Positions 7,845 through 16,422 of a stretch of 34,631 bases of DNA are shown one piece after another. Position 1 is the first letter of the stretch. Each line of letters starts with the position of its first letter. The stretch comes from Cytobacillus depressus (lineage in GTDB: Bacteria > Bacillota > Bacilli > Bacillales > Cytobacillaceae): NCBI RefSeq assembly GCF_008923245.1, contig NZ_WBOS01000029.1:1-34631 (forward strand), read 5' to 3'. A program made the translations under genes and the position numbers. A model generated the notes under the pieces. The model made no database searches. It saw only the letters and a list, made by a program, of their open reading frames with translations, and was not told where the DNA came from.

Positions 7845-8795
7845 ATGAAAAAAAGATACCTTATAGTCATAGTCATATTACTCTCATTTCTTTCTTTATT
7901 TGTAGGAGTGAGCCATATTACACCGAGAGACTTGCTGAATCTGCAATCAGATGAAACCCAAATCTTTCTCATTAGCCGCCTGCCAAGACTAATTTCCATC
8001 CTGTTTGCAGGAGCGGGGATGAGTATAGCAGGTTTAATTATGCAGCAGCTCAGCCGGAATAAATTCGTTTCACCGACAACAGCGGGTACGCTCGATGCAA
8101 CACGGCTCGGGATTTTAGTATCGATGCTGTTGTTTACAAATGCGTCTCTACTTGAAAAAATGGCGGTGGCTTTTGTATTTGCGCTTGCCGGCACGCTTTT
8201 GTTTATGCAATTGCTCGACCGAATTAAATTCAAGGACGCGATTTTTATTCCGCTTGTTGGTTTAATGTTTGGAAACATCCTGTCTTCGGTAACAACGTTT
8301 TTTGCCTATCGGGCAGATATCATCCAAAACATGTCGGCATGGCTTCAAGGTGATTTTTCCATGATTATGAAGGGGCGATATGAGCTTTTATACATAACGA
8401 TTCCATTGTTAGTAGTGGCCTATTTATTTGCGAATCGCTTTACAGTTGCAGGTATGGGGGAGGACTTTTCCAAAAACTTAGGTTTATCTTATAAACGGAT
8501 TGTTAATTTTGGGCTCATACTTGTCGCACTTATTACTGTTACGGTCGTTCTAACTGTCGGAATGATTCCATTTCTCGGCTTAATTATCCCGAATATCATA
8601 TCAATTTTTAAAGGTGATCATCTGCAAAAGACATTGCCTCATACAGCATTACTTGGGGCATCATTTTTGCTTGCCTGTGACATATTGGGACGAGTGATTA
8701 TTTTCCCTTATGAAATTTCGATTAGCCTGATGGTCGGAGTCTTTGGCAGCGGAATCTTCCTCTATTTACTTTTTAGGAGGAAGGCCTATGCGTAA
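7845..8795 (+). CDS. yclN: Siderophore ABC importer permease 1 (YclN type)
   Basis: FecCD-family inner-membrane permease, 316 residues, many membrane helices. It resembles B. subtilis YclN closely, including LMQQLSRNKFVSPTTAGTLD and NMSAWLQGDFSMIMKGRYEL. YclNOPQ imports ferric petrobactin, so this is probably a catecholate-carboxylate siderophore importer. I place the start at ATG 7845 (MKKRYLIV), not at the GTG 60 bp upstream, because the latter lies inside the Fur box region, while GGGGAT precedes 7845 and the product then begins like YclN. The Shine-Dalgarno is modest. The next gene overlaps its stop by 8 bp. Confidence 0.9.
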   Translation: MKKRYLIVIVILLSFLSLFVGVSHITPRDLLNLQSDETQIFLISRLPRLISILFAGAGMSIAGLIMQQLSRNKFVSPTTAGTLDATRLGILVSMLLFTNASLLEKMAVAFVFALAGTLLFMQLLDRIKFKDAIFIPLVGLMFGNILSSVTTFFAYRADIIQNMSAWLQGDFSMIMKGRYELLYITIPLLVVAYLFANRFTVAGMGEDFSKNLGLSYKRIVNFGLILVALITVTVVLTVGMIPFLGLIIPNIISIFKGDHLQKTLPHTALLGASFLLACDILGRVIIFPYEISISLMVGVFGSGIFLYLLFRRKAYA

Positions 8796-9738
8796 TTCAA
8801 TCAAGATGATCATCCTTGTTGTCATAGCTATTTTGTTTAGCAGCATTTATTTGTTTCACGGTTTGAATGGCAGCTTTGATTATGCCTTGCCGCGAAGAGG
8901 AATTAAAGTCATTGCCATGATTTTAACAGGTGTATCCATTGCCTATGCAACGGTCGTTTTTCAAACGATTTCGCATAACCGAATATTAACACCAAGTATT
9001 ATGGGGTTAGATTCTCTGTATTTACTTATTCAAACAGTCATTATTTTCTTTTTAGGCTCGGGGCATGTGCTGGTCGTCAATCGGCAATATAATTTCTTTT
9101 TAGCTGTAGTGGCAATGATTGTTTTTGCCTTATTACTGTATCAGCTGTTATTTAAAAATGGAAAGCGGCCGATTTACTTCCTCTTGCTTGTTGGGATTAT
9201 TGTAGGAACATTTTTTTTAAGTATTTCTACCTTCCTTCAGGTGTTGATTGATCCAAATGAGTTTATGAGAGTACAAGATCGGATGTTTGCTAGCTTTAAT
9301 AATGTAAATGCTGATTTAGTATGGATTGCATTAGCTATTATCGTAATTGCTATTGCAATAGGCTGGCGATCTATGAACTATTTAGATGTTCTCTCGCTTG
9401 GCAGAGACCATGCTATTAATTTAGGAGTTCCGTACGATCTTATAGTGAAGCGGATGCTTGTTCTGGTAGCCATCTTAATATCAGTTGCAACTGCACTAGT
9501 CGGACCGATCACGTTTTTTGGTTTAATCGTAGCCAATTTATCGTACCAGTTTTTCAAAACCTACCGGCACACCACGCTTATTAGCGGAGCAATGGTGATG
9601 AGCATAATTGCACTTGTCGGGGGTCAGTGGGTTGTCGAGAGGGTTTTTACCTTCTCGACGACGTTAAGTGTCATCATTAACTTTTTCGGTGGCGTGTACT
9701 TCATTTATTTATTGCTAAAGGAGAGTCGATCAAAGTGA
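8788..9738 (+). CDS. yclO: Siderophore ABC importer permease 2 (YclO type)
   Basis: Second FecCD-type permease, 316 residues; it pairs with YclN to form the heterodimeric channel. Family features include SIAYATVVFQTISHNRILTP near residue 50 and GLIVANLSYQFFKTYRHT near 250. The start is ATG 8788, with AGGAGG at 8775-8780 and 8-bp overlap with the yclN stop, implying coupled translation. An upstream in-frame ATG at 8743 would lie within yclN and lacks a good ribosome site. The next gene overlaps by 4 bp (GTGA). Confidence 0.9.
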   Translation: MRNSIKMIILVVIAILFSSIYLFHGLNGSFDYALPRRGIKVIAMILTGVSIAYATVVFQTISHNRILTPSIMGLDSLYLLIQTVIIFFLGSGHVLVVNRQYNFFLAVVAMIVFALLLYQLLFKNGKRPIYFLLLVGIIVGTFFLSISTFLQVLIDPNEFMRVQDRMFASFNNVNADLVWIALAIIVIAIAIGWRSMNYLDVLSLGRDHAINLGVPYDLIVKRMLVLVAILISVATALVGPITFFGLIVANLSYQFFKTYRHTTLISGAMVMSIIALVGGQWVVERVFTFSTTLSVIINFFGGVYFIYLLLKESRSK

Positions 9739-10496
9739 TTCAAGTTCGTGCTCTGTCCAAATTTTATGGGAAAAAATCAGTCGTTGAAAATGTGACAGTG
9801 GAAATTCATCCAGGCCAAATTACGTCCTTTATTGGACCAAACGGAGCTGGAAAATCTACGCTGTTATCGATGGTGAGCCGGTTAATCGAAGCGGATACAG
9901 GTGAAGTGCTTATTGAGAACAAGCAAGCGAAGAAAATGAAATCCAATGATTTTTCGAAGCGTGTATCCATTCTAAAACAATCCAACTATATGAATGTACG
10001 CTTAACCATCCGCGAACTCGTGTCATTTGGAAGGTTCCCTTATACAAAAGGACATTTAAATGAAGCAGATGAGAAAATGGTGGATCAAGCGATTGAATAT
10101 ATGGGTTTAACAGATATGCAGCATAGTTTTCTTGATGAATTATCGGGAGGGCAGCGCCAACGTGCCTTTATTGCGATGGTCATTGCTCAGGATACAGACT
10201 ATATTTTGCTGGACGAACCGCTGAATAATTTAGATATGAAGCACTCCGTACAAATCATGAAAATTTTGCGCCGTCTTGTAGATGAACTTGGAAAAACAGT
10301 GGTCATCGTGCTGCACGATATTAATTTCGCTTCTGTTTATTCAGATCGCATTGTTGCATTAAAGAATGGTAGAGTCGTAAAAAATGGACCGACAAATGAA
10401 ATCATTCAGTCGGATTCATTAAAGGAAATTTATGATATGGATATTCCCATCAAAAATATTAATAATTGCCGAATTTGCGTATATTTTAATTCATAG
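9735..10496 (+). CDS. yclP: Siderophore ABC importer ATPase (YclP type)
   Basis: Cytoplasmic ATPase of 253 residues that powers the importer. Walker A is GPNGAGKSTL (about 34-43), the ABC signature is LSGGQRQR (about 135-142), Walker B is YILLDEPLNNLD, and the switch His is in VIVLHDINFA. The start is GTG 9735, overlapping the yclO stop by 4 bp, with AAGGAGAG nine bases upstream. Order permease-permease-ATPase-binding protein matches B. subtilis yclNOPQ. Confidence 0.92.
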   Translation: MIQVRALSKFYGKKSVVENVTVEIHPGQITSFIGPNGAGKSTLLSMVSRLIEADTGEVLIENKQAKKMKSNDFSKRVSILKQSNYMNVRLTIRELVSFGRFPYTKGHLNEADEKMVDQAIEYMGLTDMQHSFLDELSGGQRQRAFIAMVIAQDTDYILLDEPLNNLDMKHSVQIMKILRRLVDELGKTVVIVLHDINFASVYSDRIVALKNGRVVKNGPTNEIIQSDSLKEIYDMDIPIKNINNCRICVYFNS

Positions 10497-10514
10497 AAAA
10501 GGAGATTAATCATC

Positions 10515-11486
10515 ATGAAAAAGTGGTCATTCATTACATTACTATTTACACTTCTTCTTGTTTTTGCAGCGTGCGGATCAAAGGAAGTAGCTAAGGAAGA
10601 AGAAGATACAAGTACTGGAAACGATCAGCAAGTTGAAGAAACAACAGAAATTAAAATTAAGCATGACCTTGATGAGCAAGAAGTAGTTTTAGATAAAACG
10701 CCTGAAAAAGTAGTTGTTTTTGATTTTGGTATTTTGGATACATTAGATGAATTAGGTATTCCAGTCGCTGGTTTGCCACAAGCAAACATCCCACCTTATT
10801 TAAATAAATATGCTGGATCTGAATACACAAACGTAGGAAGCTTAAAGGAGCCGGATTTTGAGGCAATCCATGCACTAAAGCCAGATGTTATTTTTATCTC
10901 TGGACGTCAAGCTGATATGTATGACGAATTCAAAAAAATTGCACCAACAATTTATGTAGGAATCGATTACACAAATTATATGGAATCCTTCACACATAAT
11001 ATGGATGTGATTGCACAAGTCTTTGGTAAAGAAGAACAAATGAAAACAGAATTAGAAGAAGTGAATAAGGCAATTAATGAAATCAAAGAAAAAACAGCAA
11101 GCTCTGATGCAAAAACATTAGTGATCATGGGGAATGAAGGAAAAGTAAGTGCTTATGGATCAGGATCACGTTTCGGTATTATCCATGACGTATTTGGCTA
11201 TAAACCTGCTGATGAAAATATTGAAGAATCAATACACGGGCAAAGCATTTCATTTGAATTCATTGCTGAAACAAACCCAGACATTATGTTCGTTATCGAC
11301 CGGGATGCTGCATTTGACAGCAATGCAAGCGTGAAGGATGCTGTTGAAAACGAGCTTGTACAAAAAACAAATGCATTTAAAGATGGTAAAATCTTTTACT
11401 TTAATGGCGGCCCATGGTACTTATCTGGTGGCGGACTGCAGTCAATGAAGCTGATGGTTGAAGATGCGAAAGCAGGGGTGCAGTAA
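10515..11486 (+). CDS. yclQ: Siderophore-binding lipoprotein (YclQ type)
   Basis: Substrate-binding protein of 323 residues, anchored to the outer face of the membrane. The signal peptide ends in the lipobox VFAAC, so Cys20 would be lipidated. An acidic linker follows, then a TroA/FepB-like two-lobed domain (EKVVVFDFGILDTLDELG, FEAIHALKPDVIFISGRQAD). As the last transporter gene it defines specificity; by similarity to YclQ the ligand is a ferric siderophore such as petrobactin. AAGGAG precedes ATG 10515. Its stop overlaps the start of the next gene (TAATG). Confidence 0.92.
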   Translation: MKKWSFITLLFTLLLVFAACGSKEVAKEEEDTSTGNDQQVEETTEIKIKHDLDEQEVVLDKTPEKVVVFDFGILDTLDELGIPVAGLPQANIPPYLNKYAGSEYTNVGSLKEPDFEAIHALKPDVIFISGRQADMYDEFKKIAPTIYVGIDYTNYMESFTHNMDVIAQVFGKEEQMKTELEEVNKAINEIKEKTASSDAKTLVIMGNEGKVSAYGSGSRFGIIHDVFGYKPADENIEESIHGQSISFEFIAETNPDIMFVIDRDAAFDSNASVKDAVENELVQKTNAFKDGKIFYFNGGPWYLSGGGLQSMKLMVEDAKAGVQ

Positions 11487-11794
11487 TGTTTTATCAAATT
11501 AAGCGAATGATTGTTAAGGAAGGTTTTTCTGATACAATTGTGGAACGCTTTAAAGGTGAGGGTCTCATTGAGAAGCAGCCAGGCTTTGTTGATCTTCAAG
11601 TTTTAGTAAAAAAAGTTCGCCGTGGGGATGAGGAAGTATTAGTCCTTGTAAGATGGGAATCAGAAGAGGATTGGAAGAACTGGGAGAAGAGTCCTGAGCA
11701 TATTTCGGGACATAGAGCGAAGGCTGGAAAGCCAAAACCGGATTATGTTATAGAGTCGAGCCAGAATGTGTATAGTATGGTAGTTAGTAAGTAA
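11486..11794 (+). CDS. hmoA: Heme-degrading monooxygenase (HmoA type)
   Basis: 102-residue ferredoxin-like alpha-beta barrel protein of the ABM/IsdG superfamily. It is very similar in layout to B. subtilis HmoA (YetG): IKRMIVKEGFSDTIVERF at the start, VRRGDEEVLVLVRWESEEDW in the centre and PEHISGHRAKAGKPKPDY towards the end. The likely role is to open the heme ring and release iron. The ATG shares one base with the yclQ stop (TAATG), with AGGGGTG upstream, so it is coupled to the siderophore importer and should follow the same iron control. B. subtilis keeps these genes apart. Confidence 0.85.
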   Translation: MFYQIKRMIVKEGFSDTIVERFKGEGLIEKQPGFVDLQVLVKKVRRGDEEVLVLVRWESEEDWKNWEKSPEHISGHRAKAGKPKPDYVIESSQNVYSMVVSK

Positions 11795-11796
11795 TA

Positions 11797-11838
11797 AAAA
11801 AATGAGGCAGGCCAAATAAACAGGCTTGCCTCATTTTT
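11797..11838 (+). terminator. Terminator of the siderophore/heme operon
   Basis: A 12-bp stem (ATGAGGCAGGCC with GGCTTGCCTCAT, one G-U pair) flanked by A and T runs, just after the hmoA stop. Confidence 0.9.
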
Positions 11839-11863
11839 TATAGACAAATATAGTTTTTATTTT

Positions 11864-11986
11864 AATATATCCGCTACTTTCGAGCAGATATCCGCCAGTT
11901 TTTTAATATATCCGCCACTTTCAAGTAGATATCCGCCAGCCTTTGAATATATCCGCTACTTTCAAGTAAATATGCCACTCTTTCGG
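11864..11986. repeat. Three tandem copies of a 41-bp repeat
   Basis: Copies start at 11864, 11905 and 11946. Each has two halves of 20-21 bp beginning ATATCCGC, so the array is really six related half-units; the last is degenerate. It fills most of the 272-bp gap between the hmoA terminator and the DUF4275 gene. No reading frame or known family was recognised. Confidence 0.9.
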
Positions 11987-12066
11987 ACTAAGTTTGAATT
12001 CACCCTTTCCTCATTCCAAAAAATAACATAAAGTTAGGGTAAATATGTTCCCAAGGAGAAATGTAG

Positions 12067-12519
12067 ATGAATAAACTGATAGATACGCTGCAAAAGAAAA
12101 GAGTCAAGGTAACGAACATCCCGAAATGGGGGACGTACTTACGGAATCAATGGGAAGAACATTTTGCTAGTCATCTTAGTGAGGAAGGGAAAAATAATAT
12201 TCATTTACACGATAATAGGTTTAGCTGTGGCTTTTTATGGCATGTTTTTAGCTATGAAACAAAGGTGTGCATGATAGAGGAGCAGGCAAATGAAGCATTT
12301 AATCAGGTTCAGAAGAAGGCATGTTATGTTTTTTATCAGCATTCAAATGATGCTCTAATCGTTGAAAACTTATCTAGGATTAATGCAGAAGACTTTGAAG
12401 ATGAAGGGGATGTCTATGTGGTGGATAAGGAATTTGCCTGGACTTATGTGAATACTCATGAAAAGGGTTTGTGTGGACCTTATTTTTCATGGAAAGAAGG
12501 TAGGAATACTACCAGCTAA
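12067..12519 (+). CDS. DUF4275 family protein
   Basis: 150-residue soluble protein of unknown function. The block YVFYQHSNDALIVENLSRI followed by DVYVVDKEFAWTYVNTHE and GPYF is characteristic of DUF4275 proteins of Bacillus and relatives. ATG 12067 follows AAGGAG at 12054-12059. There is no signal peptide or membrane segment. It is followed at 44 bp by a GNAT acetyltransferase; small families like these are often found as scattered accessory genes. Confidence 0.8.
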   Translation: MNKLIDTLQKKRVKVTNIPKWGTYLRNQWEEHFASHLSEEGKNNIHLHDNRFSCGFLWHVFSYETKVCMIEEQANEAFNQVQKKACYVFYQHSNDALIVENLSRINAEDFEDEGDVYVVDKEFAWTYVNTHEKGLCGPYFSWKEGRNTTS

Positions 12520-12563
12520 TGTATTTATGTGCGATTTGTATTATAAGTTAAGAGAGGGATCGT

Positions 12564-13049
12564 ATGCGGCTATTTATTCGAAAAATGAGCGAGGATCGTG
12601 CAGTACAAATACTAAACTGGAAATACAAAGTCCCTTATGATTTTTATAATAATGAATCTATTAAGGAATTACTTGAAAACTCTTATTCTGTTGTTATCGA
12701 CGAAAATGATCAATTAATCGGATTTTTTTGTGTTGGTCATTCTGCCCAAGTGCCTTCCGGAATCCAATACGGTGCCTATACTGAGAAATGTATTGATATC
12801 GGACTTGGCATGAAGCCTGAATTAACTGGGCAAGGTTTGGGATTTGCGTTTTTTTCATTTATTCTAAAGCATGTTCAAAATGTATATAAATTAGTTCCAC
12901 TTCGCTTAACAGTGGCGAAGTTTAACGAGAGAGCTATTCGCCTTTATGAAAAAATGGGTTTTGAGAAGAAAATGGAATTTAGTAATGGAGCTACTGTATT
13001 TATGACGATGGTAAATCCAATTACAGTTCCAAAAGTTCACCGCCATTAA
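12564..13049 (+). CDS. GNAT-family N-acetyltransferase
   Basis: 161 residues. The acetyl-CoA binding motif A appears as IGLGMKPELTGQGLGFAFF (about 93-111) and motif B as LRLTVAKFNERAIRLYEKMG, followed by FEKKMEF, so the fold is clear. It transfers an acetyl group from acetyl-CoA to an unknown amine substrate. ATG 12564 has GAGAGGG upstream. It may be cotranscribed with the DUF4275 gene. Confidence 0.88.
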   Translation: MRLFIRKMSEDRAVQILNWKYKVPYDFYNNESIKELLENSYSVVIDENDQLIGFFCVGHSAQVPSGIQYGAYTEKCIDIGLGMKPELTGQGLGFAFFSFILKHVQNVYKLVPLRLTVAKFNERAIRLYEKMGFEKKMEFSNGATVFMTMVNPITVPKVHRH

Positions 13050-13087
13050 TAAAGACTACTTTAAAAGTATCCAAAATTTTTTAATAT

Positions 13088-13134
13088 AAAAAGAGTGCGA
13101 CTCAACTTAATAATTTTTGAGTCACACTCTTTTT
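13088..13134. terminator. Bidirectional terminator
   Basis: AAAAAGAGTG-C-GACTCAA pairs with TTGAGTC-A-CACTCTTTTT across a short loop, with A and T runs outside. It separates the plus-strand acetyltransferase gene from the minus-strand copD gene, whose stop it touches. Confidence 0.88.
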
Positions 13135-14224
13135 AGCGAATTACCACAGTCACCATTATCATGAGATATATACTCGTTACAAATAAGCAACTAAAAAGAA
13201 AAGATATAAAAATCGATGCTTTTTTGAAAACCGATAATACAATTAACCCCATAAATAAGATGGAAAGAAAAAAGAACCATACTGTATTTAAGTTCACAAA
13301 AAAGCCAATTGTACTACCAGAATCGATTATGCCATTGTGAAATAGATGGAATAAAGGTGATATTGCATCACTCGTTAAATAATTCCCATGAGGTGGTGAT
13401 TGTTGCGAAAAAACAGCGGTAATTGTAAAAATTGTAAATAAAATAATGCCTTCTACACGAATCCAAGGGATCGGATTGAATGTAACATCTTTTGATAGTT
13501 TATATTTTACAAAAAAACCATTCACTAATGCATAAAAAACAAGTGGAAGTAGGAATAAATGTTTCATTAATAACCCTTGTCCATATGAAACCATCCACGA
13601 ATCAATATACCCAGCGACCATTACATCCATCAATAATGCACCACTAATAACTGTAGCAACTAAACAGCCAATAGCGACACTTGAAAACCAGCTTAAAAAT
13701 TCAAGCCAATTTTTATGATTGAGCGAACACCAGCCAATAACGAGTAAAATCCCAACCCAAATACTTACAGCTGCTAAATGAAGAAAGTCGCTGATAAGTC
13801 CTAAAATTGGTTCAATAACACTTGCATGGCTTGACCAAGCAACTGTTAATATTAATCCAAATGTTAGTAATGCTCCTAAAATAGCGAAAATGCTCTTTTC
13901 AGTAGATTTCGCCAAGGCAATTAATAGTATTAACACACTGGAACCGAGGAGGGTAAAATCCCATGCAGTCCCAATTGTATAGGTTGTTAAAACAATTTTT
14001 AACGATTCAAAAAAACCTAAACGTGGAGCAATATATAACGTAATATCAAGTACAGGAATAAATGCGAAAACAGGTAGCATAATGGCGCTAATAAGTAATA
14101 AGCGCTTTGGAATGTTTATATCAGGACGAAATTTGCTTGGGACTAGTAGAAGAATAAAACTTCCTACTAAGACTGAAAAGCATAAATATAAAAGTGCCTG
14201 ACTAATAATAACTAATATTTCCAT
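13133..14224 (-). CDS. CopD-family copper membrane protein
   Basis: 363-residue polytopic membrane protein with about eight to nine helices, fitting the CopD/PcoD family (as in the membrane part of B. subtilis YcnJ), which is linked to copper uptake or handling. Conserved His-containing helices are visible, such as AWSSHASVIEPILGLISDFL, the HLAAVSIWVG segment and LLMKHLFLLPLVF. ATG 14224 begins 3 bp after the copC stop with only a weak AAAGAAA site, so translation probably depends on copC. In YcnJ these two parts are fused; here they are separate neighbouring genes. Confidence 0.85.
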   Translation of the reverse strand: MEILVIISQALLYLCFSVLVGSFILLLVPSKFRPDINIPKRLLLISAIMLPVFAFIPVLDITLYIAPRLGFFESLKIVLTTYTIGTAWDFTLLGSSVLILLIALAKSTEKSIFAILGALLTFGLILTVAWSSHASVIEPILGLISDFLHLAAVSIWVGILLVIGWCSLNHKNWLEFLSWFSSVAIGCLVATVISGALLMDVMVAGYIDSWMVSYGQGLLMKHLFLLPLVFYALVNGFFVKYKLSKDVTFNPIPWIRVEGIILFTIFTITAVFSQQSPPHGNYLTSDAISPLFHLFHNGIIDSGSTIGFFVNLNTVWFFFLSILFMGLIVLSVFKKASIFISFLFSCLFVTSIYLMIMVTVVIR

Positions 14225-14227
14225 TTT

Positions 14228-14794
14228 TTATTTCTTTCTTTTAGTAAGTAAGAAGAAACCACCTGCTACAATGATAACTAAAAGAACAATAAGAATAACT
14301 GTCATAGAAGATGAAGATGATTCTTTCTGTACTTCATCCACTGAAGCTACTTTTTCTTGATCTTCCGCTGATTGCTTTGGTGATTCTGTTGTTTCTGACG
14401 GTTTCTCTGTTCCTTCTTCCACAGATTCAGGAACTGGCGCATTTACAGTAAATGAGAATTCACCTTCTATTGGATGACCGTCTGCACTAATAATACTCCA
14501 ATTTACTTGATATTCGTCATTTGGAAGTGGTTCAGCAACAGTACCTGTTAATGTGCCCTCACCAATAGTAATTTCTTGTAATTGAATCTCTTTCCCCTCT
14601 GTCGTTTTTACATCTATATAGCTACCTTGTTCAATTTTACCATCAAATTCAAGAACAATTTCTTTTAATGGCTCCGTTACAATGTCACCATCTGCTGGAT
14701 TCGATCCTTCTAAATGAGAGTGAGCAAATGCACTGGTAGAGATAGACAATGCTAGTAAAACAGCTACTGCGGCTGCGGTAAAAATTCGTTTCAA
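14228..14794 (-). CDS. CopC-domain copper-binding protein, membrane-anchored
   Basis: 188 residues. A signal peptide (MKRIFTAAAVAVLLALS...) ends at AFA, so the mature protein would begin with His25 in HSHLEGSNPADG, the N-terminal histidine expected for the Cu(II) site of CopC proteins. A further conserved His is in SADGHPIEGEFSF. An acidic, serine-rich stalk (about 125-162) and one C-terminal helix ending LLTKRKK anchor it outside the cell. I use TTG at 14794 because AGGAGG lies 7 bases upstream; an upstream GTG at 14818 has no such site. It is upstream of copD in the same operon. Confidence 0.85.
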   Translation of the reverse strand: MKRIFTAAAVAVLLALSISTSAFAHSHLEGSNPADGDIVTEPLKEIVLEFDGKIEQGSYIDVKTTEGKEIQLQEITIGEGTLTGTVAEPLPNDEYQVNWSIISADGHPIEGEFSFTVNAPVPESVEEGTEKPSETTESPKQSAEDQEKVASVDEVQKESSSSSMTVILIVLLVIIVAGGFFLLTKRKK

Positions 14795-15054
14795 AATAAC
14801 TCCTCCTAAACTTCCCACTATAATATAAAATAAATATTACTATTCATTTTCATCAATTAGTTTATAAAAAAAATGTGAATTTTGTATGAAGTAACTTTTA
14901 TAAAATAAAAGAAATATAATAATACCCAACTACAATTAAAGTGTTAGCAGTATCTACATTATGGCGGAGAGGCAGAATTTTTATTCTTGGATTGAGAGCG
15001 AAAGTTCTATGCAATATCTACGTACACAAATATTATTTTCGTAGGAGTTCTATA

Positions 15055-15965
15055 ATGATTCGTTTACCAAGTAATTTCGTCAAAACGATTAAAGAAGTAC
15101 ATAAGGAAAAAGGGGAAAATTGGTTAAATAATTTTCAAGAGCTTATTCATTGGTGTGAGGAGAGGTGGCAATTAAAAATTATGCCCCCGTTCGATTTGTC
15201 CTATAATTTTGTGGCGCCTGCCATTCGAAACGATGGGTTGGAAGCAGTGGTAAAGCTTGCGGTTCCAAATGATGAATTTCTTTCTGAAGCGGAGGCTCTT
15301 GCTCTATTTAATGGCAATGGAATGGTTAAGGTAATAGATGTGGACAAGGAAATGGGAATCCTCATTCTTGAACGATTAAAACCTGGAACTACGCTTGCCT
15401 CTCTTGAAAATTACGAGGAAGCGGCCTTAATTGCTTCAAATATCATGAAAAAGCTATGGAGACCAGCACCCAAATCTGTTTATATTCCTCATTCAAAAGA
15501 AAGAGGAATAAGTTTGGGCAAAATTTTTGCGGAACATCCTGAAGGGCTGGGACCAATCACGAAAGAAATGCTGCAAGAAGCGACTGAGATCTTTCAGCGG
15601 TTGTTTAAAAATGCAGATCAGTCTTTTCTGCTCCATGGCGATTTACACCATTACAATATTCTAATGTCTAGCAGTAGTTCTTGGCTGGCTATTGATCCAA
15701 AAGGGTTAATTGGAGATAGGGAATACGATGTAATTCAATTTTTACTAAACAAACTGCCAGATGATCAGATCAGTAAATAGAAAAACGGATTGATATCTTT
15801 GTTGAGGTATTGGGCTTGGATAAAAATCGAATTCTATTATATGGTTTTGCCCATGCTGTTCTTGCTACATGCTGGTCTTTTCAGGAAAGTGGAACATATG
15901 ATGAGGGGTTCTATCAAGCGATTCATGTGTTTAAGGATTTAAGAAGGAAATGGGAGATTGGCTGA
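15055..15965 (+). pseudogene. Frameshifted aminoglycoside/hydroxyurea phosphotransferase
   Basis: From ATG 15055 (TAGGAG at 15042-15047) 241 codons run to TAG at 15778-15780. They encode a kinase of the APH(6)/hydroxyurea phosphotransferase family: FLLHGDLHHYNIL is the catalytic loop and LAIDPKGLIGDREYDV the metal-binding DFG-like region. Directly after the stop, another frame (15786-15965) encodes 59 further residues, RIDIFVEVLGLDKNRI... ending KWEIG, which is the expected C-terminal helix region of this family. A one-base shift near 15775-15785, at a run of five A, therefore splits the gene. It may be inactive, or the shift may be a sequencing error. Confidence 0.8.
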
Positions 15966-16014
15966 CAAACTCTAAATACCTAAGAGTAATTATTCTTACA
16001 AAGCCAACTGTGAC

Positions 16015-16054
16015 TTAAAGCATAAGTTTGCACATTGGCAGACTTATGCTTTAA
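16015..16054. terminator. Terminator-like hairpin
   Basis: TTAAAGCATAAGT (16015-16027) pairs exactly with ACTTATGCTTTAA (16042-16054), with T and A runs outside. It can serve the phosphotransferase gene on the plus strand and the lipoprotein/PepSY operon on the minus strand. Confidence 0.7.
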
Positions 16055-16148
16055 AAATATATTTGAGTTCATAAAACGAAATTGCATTAGGAAATGCACT
16101 CATGTACTTATGTGAAATCACTAAATATAGATTTGGTTCTTCACTTGA

Positions 16149-16399
16149 CTACCAATTGTCCCATTTTTTATCAATGATTCCTATTTCTTTTAATAGACTG
16201 TTGATAAGGGAATCATTTTCAGCCTTTAAAGCATCTTCTGTACAAGCAGAATGAGACTTATAGGAATCTCTTCAGGCAATATGATCTTAGCATCTATTAT
16301 TTCCGGTGTTTTATTGTTTGATTGACTTGTATTGGCAGTACAAGCTGAGATCACAAGCAAAATAGAAATCATAACTATACTTGATAATATTTTATTCAT
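16149..16399 (-). pseudogene. Decayed small lipoprotein gene
   Basis: On the minus strand, ATG at 16399 gives a 57-codon frame (to 16226) beginning MNKILSSIVMISILLVIS with lipobox VISAC, hence a secreted lipoprotein start. After LPEEIPI the frame loses sense, while the +2 frame continues with EDALKAENDSLINSLLKEIG and ends IDKKWDNW at TAG 16149. The two parts together look like one protein of about 80 residues broken by a frameshift. It starts 23 bp behind the PepSY gene, with GGAGG at 16413-16417. The 57-residue product may alternatively be a true small lipoprotein. Confidence 0.5.
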
Positions 16400-16422
16400 T
16401 AGGCTAATGATTCCTCCGGTTT

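Noticed and set aside
14941..15054. 38-codon N-terminal extension of the phosphotransferase
   Set aside because: It starts at GTG without a ribosome site, its sequence is unlike the family, and ATG 15055 has a good TAGGAG.
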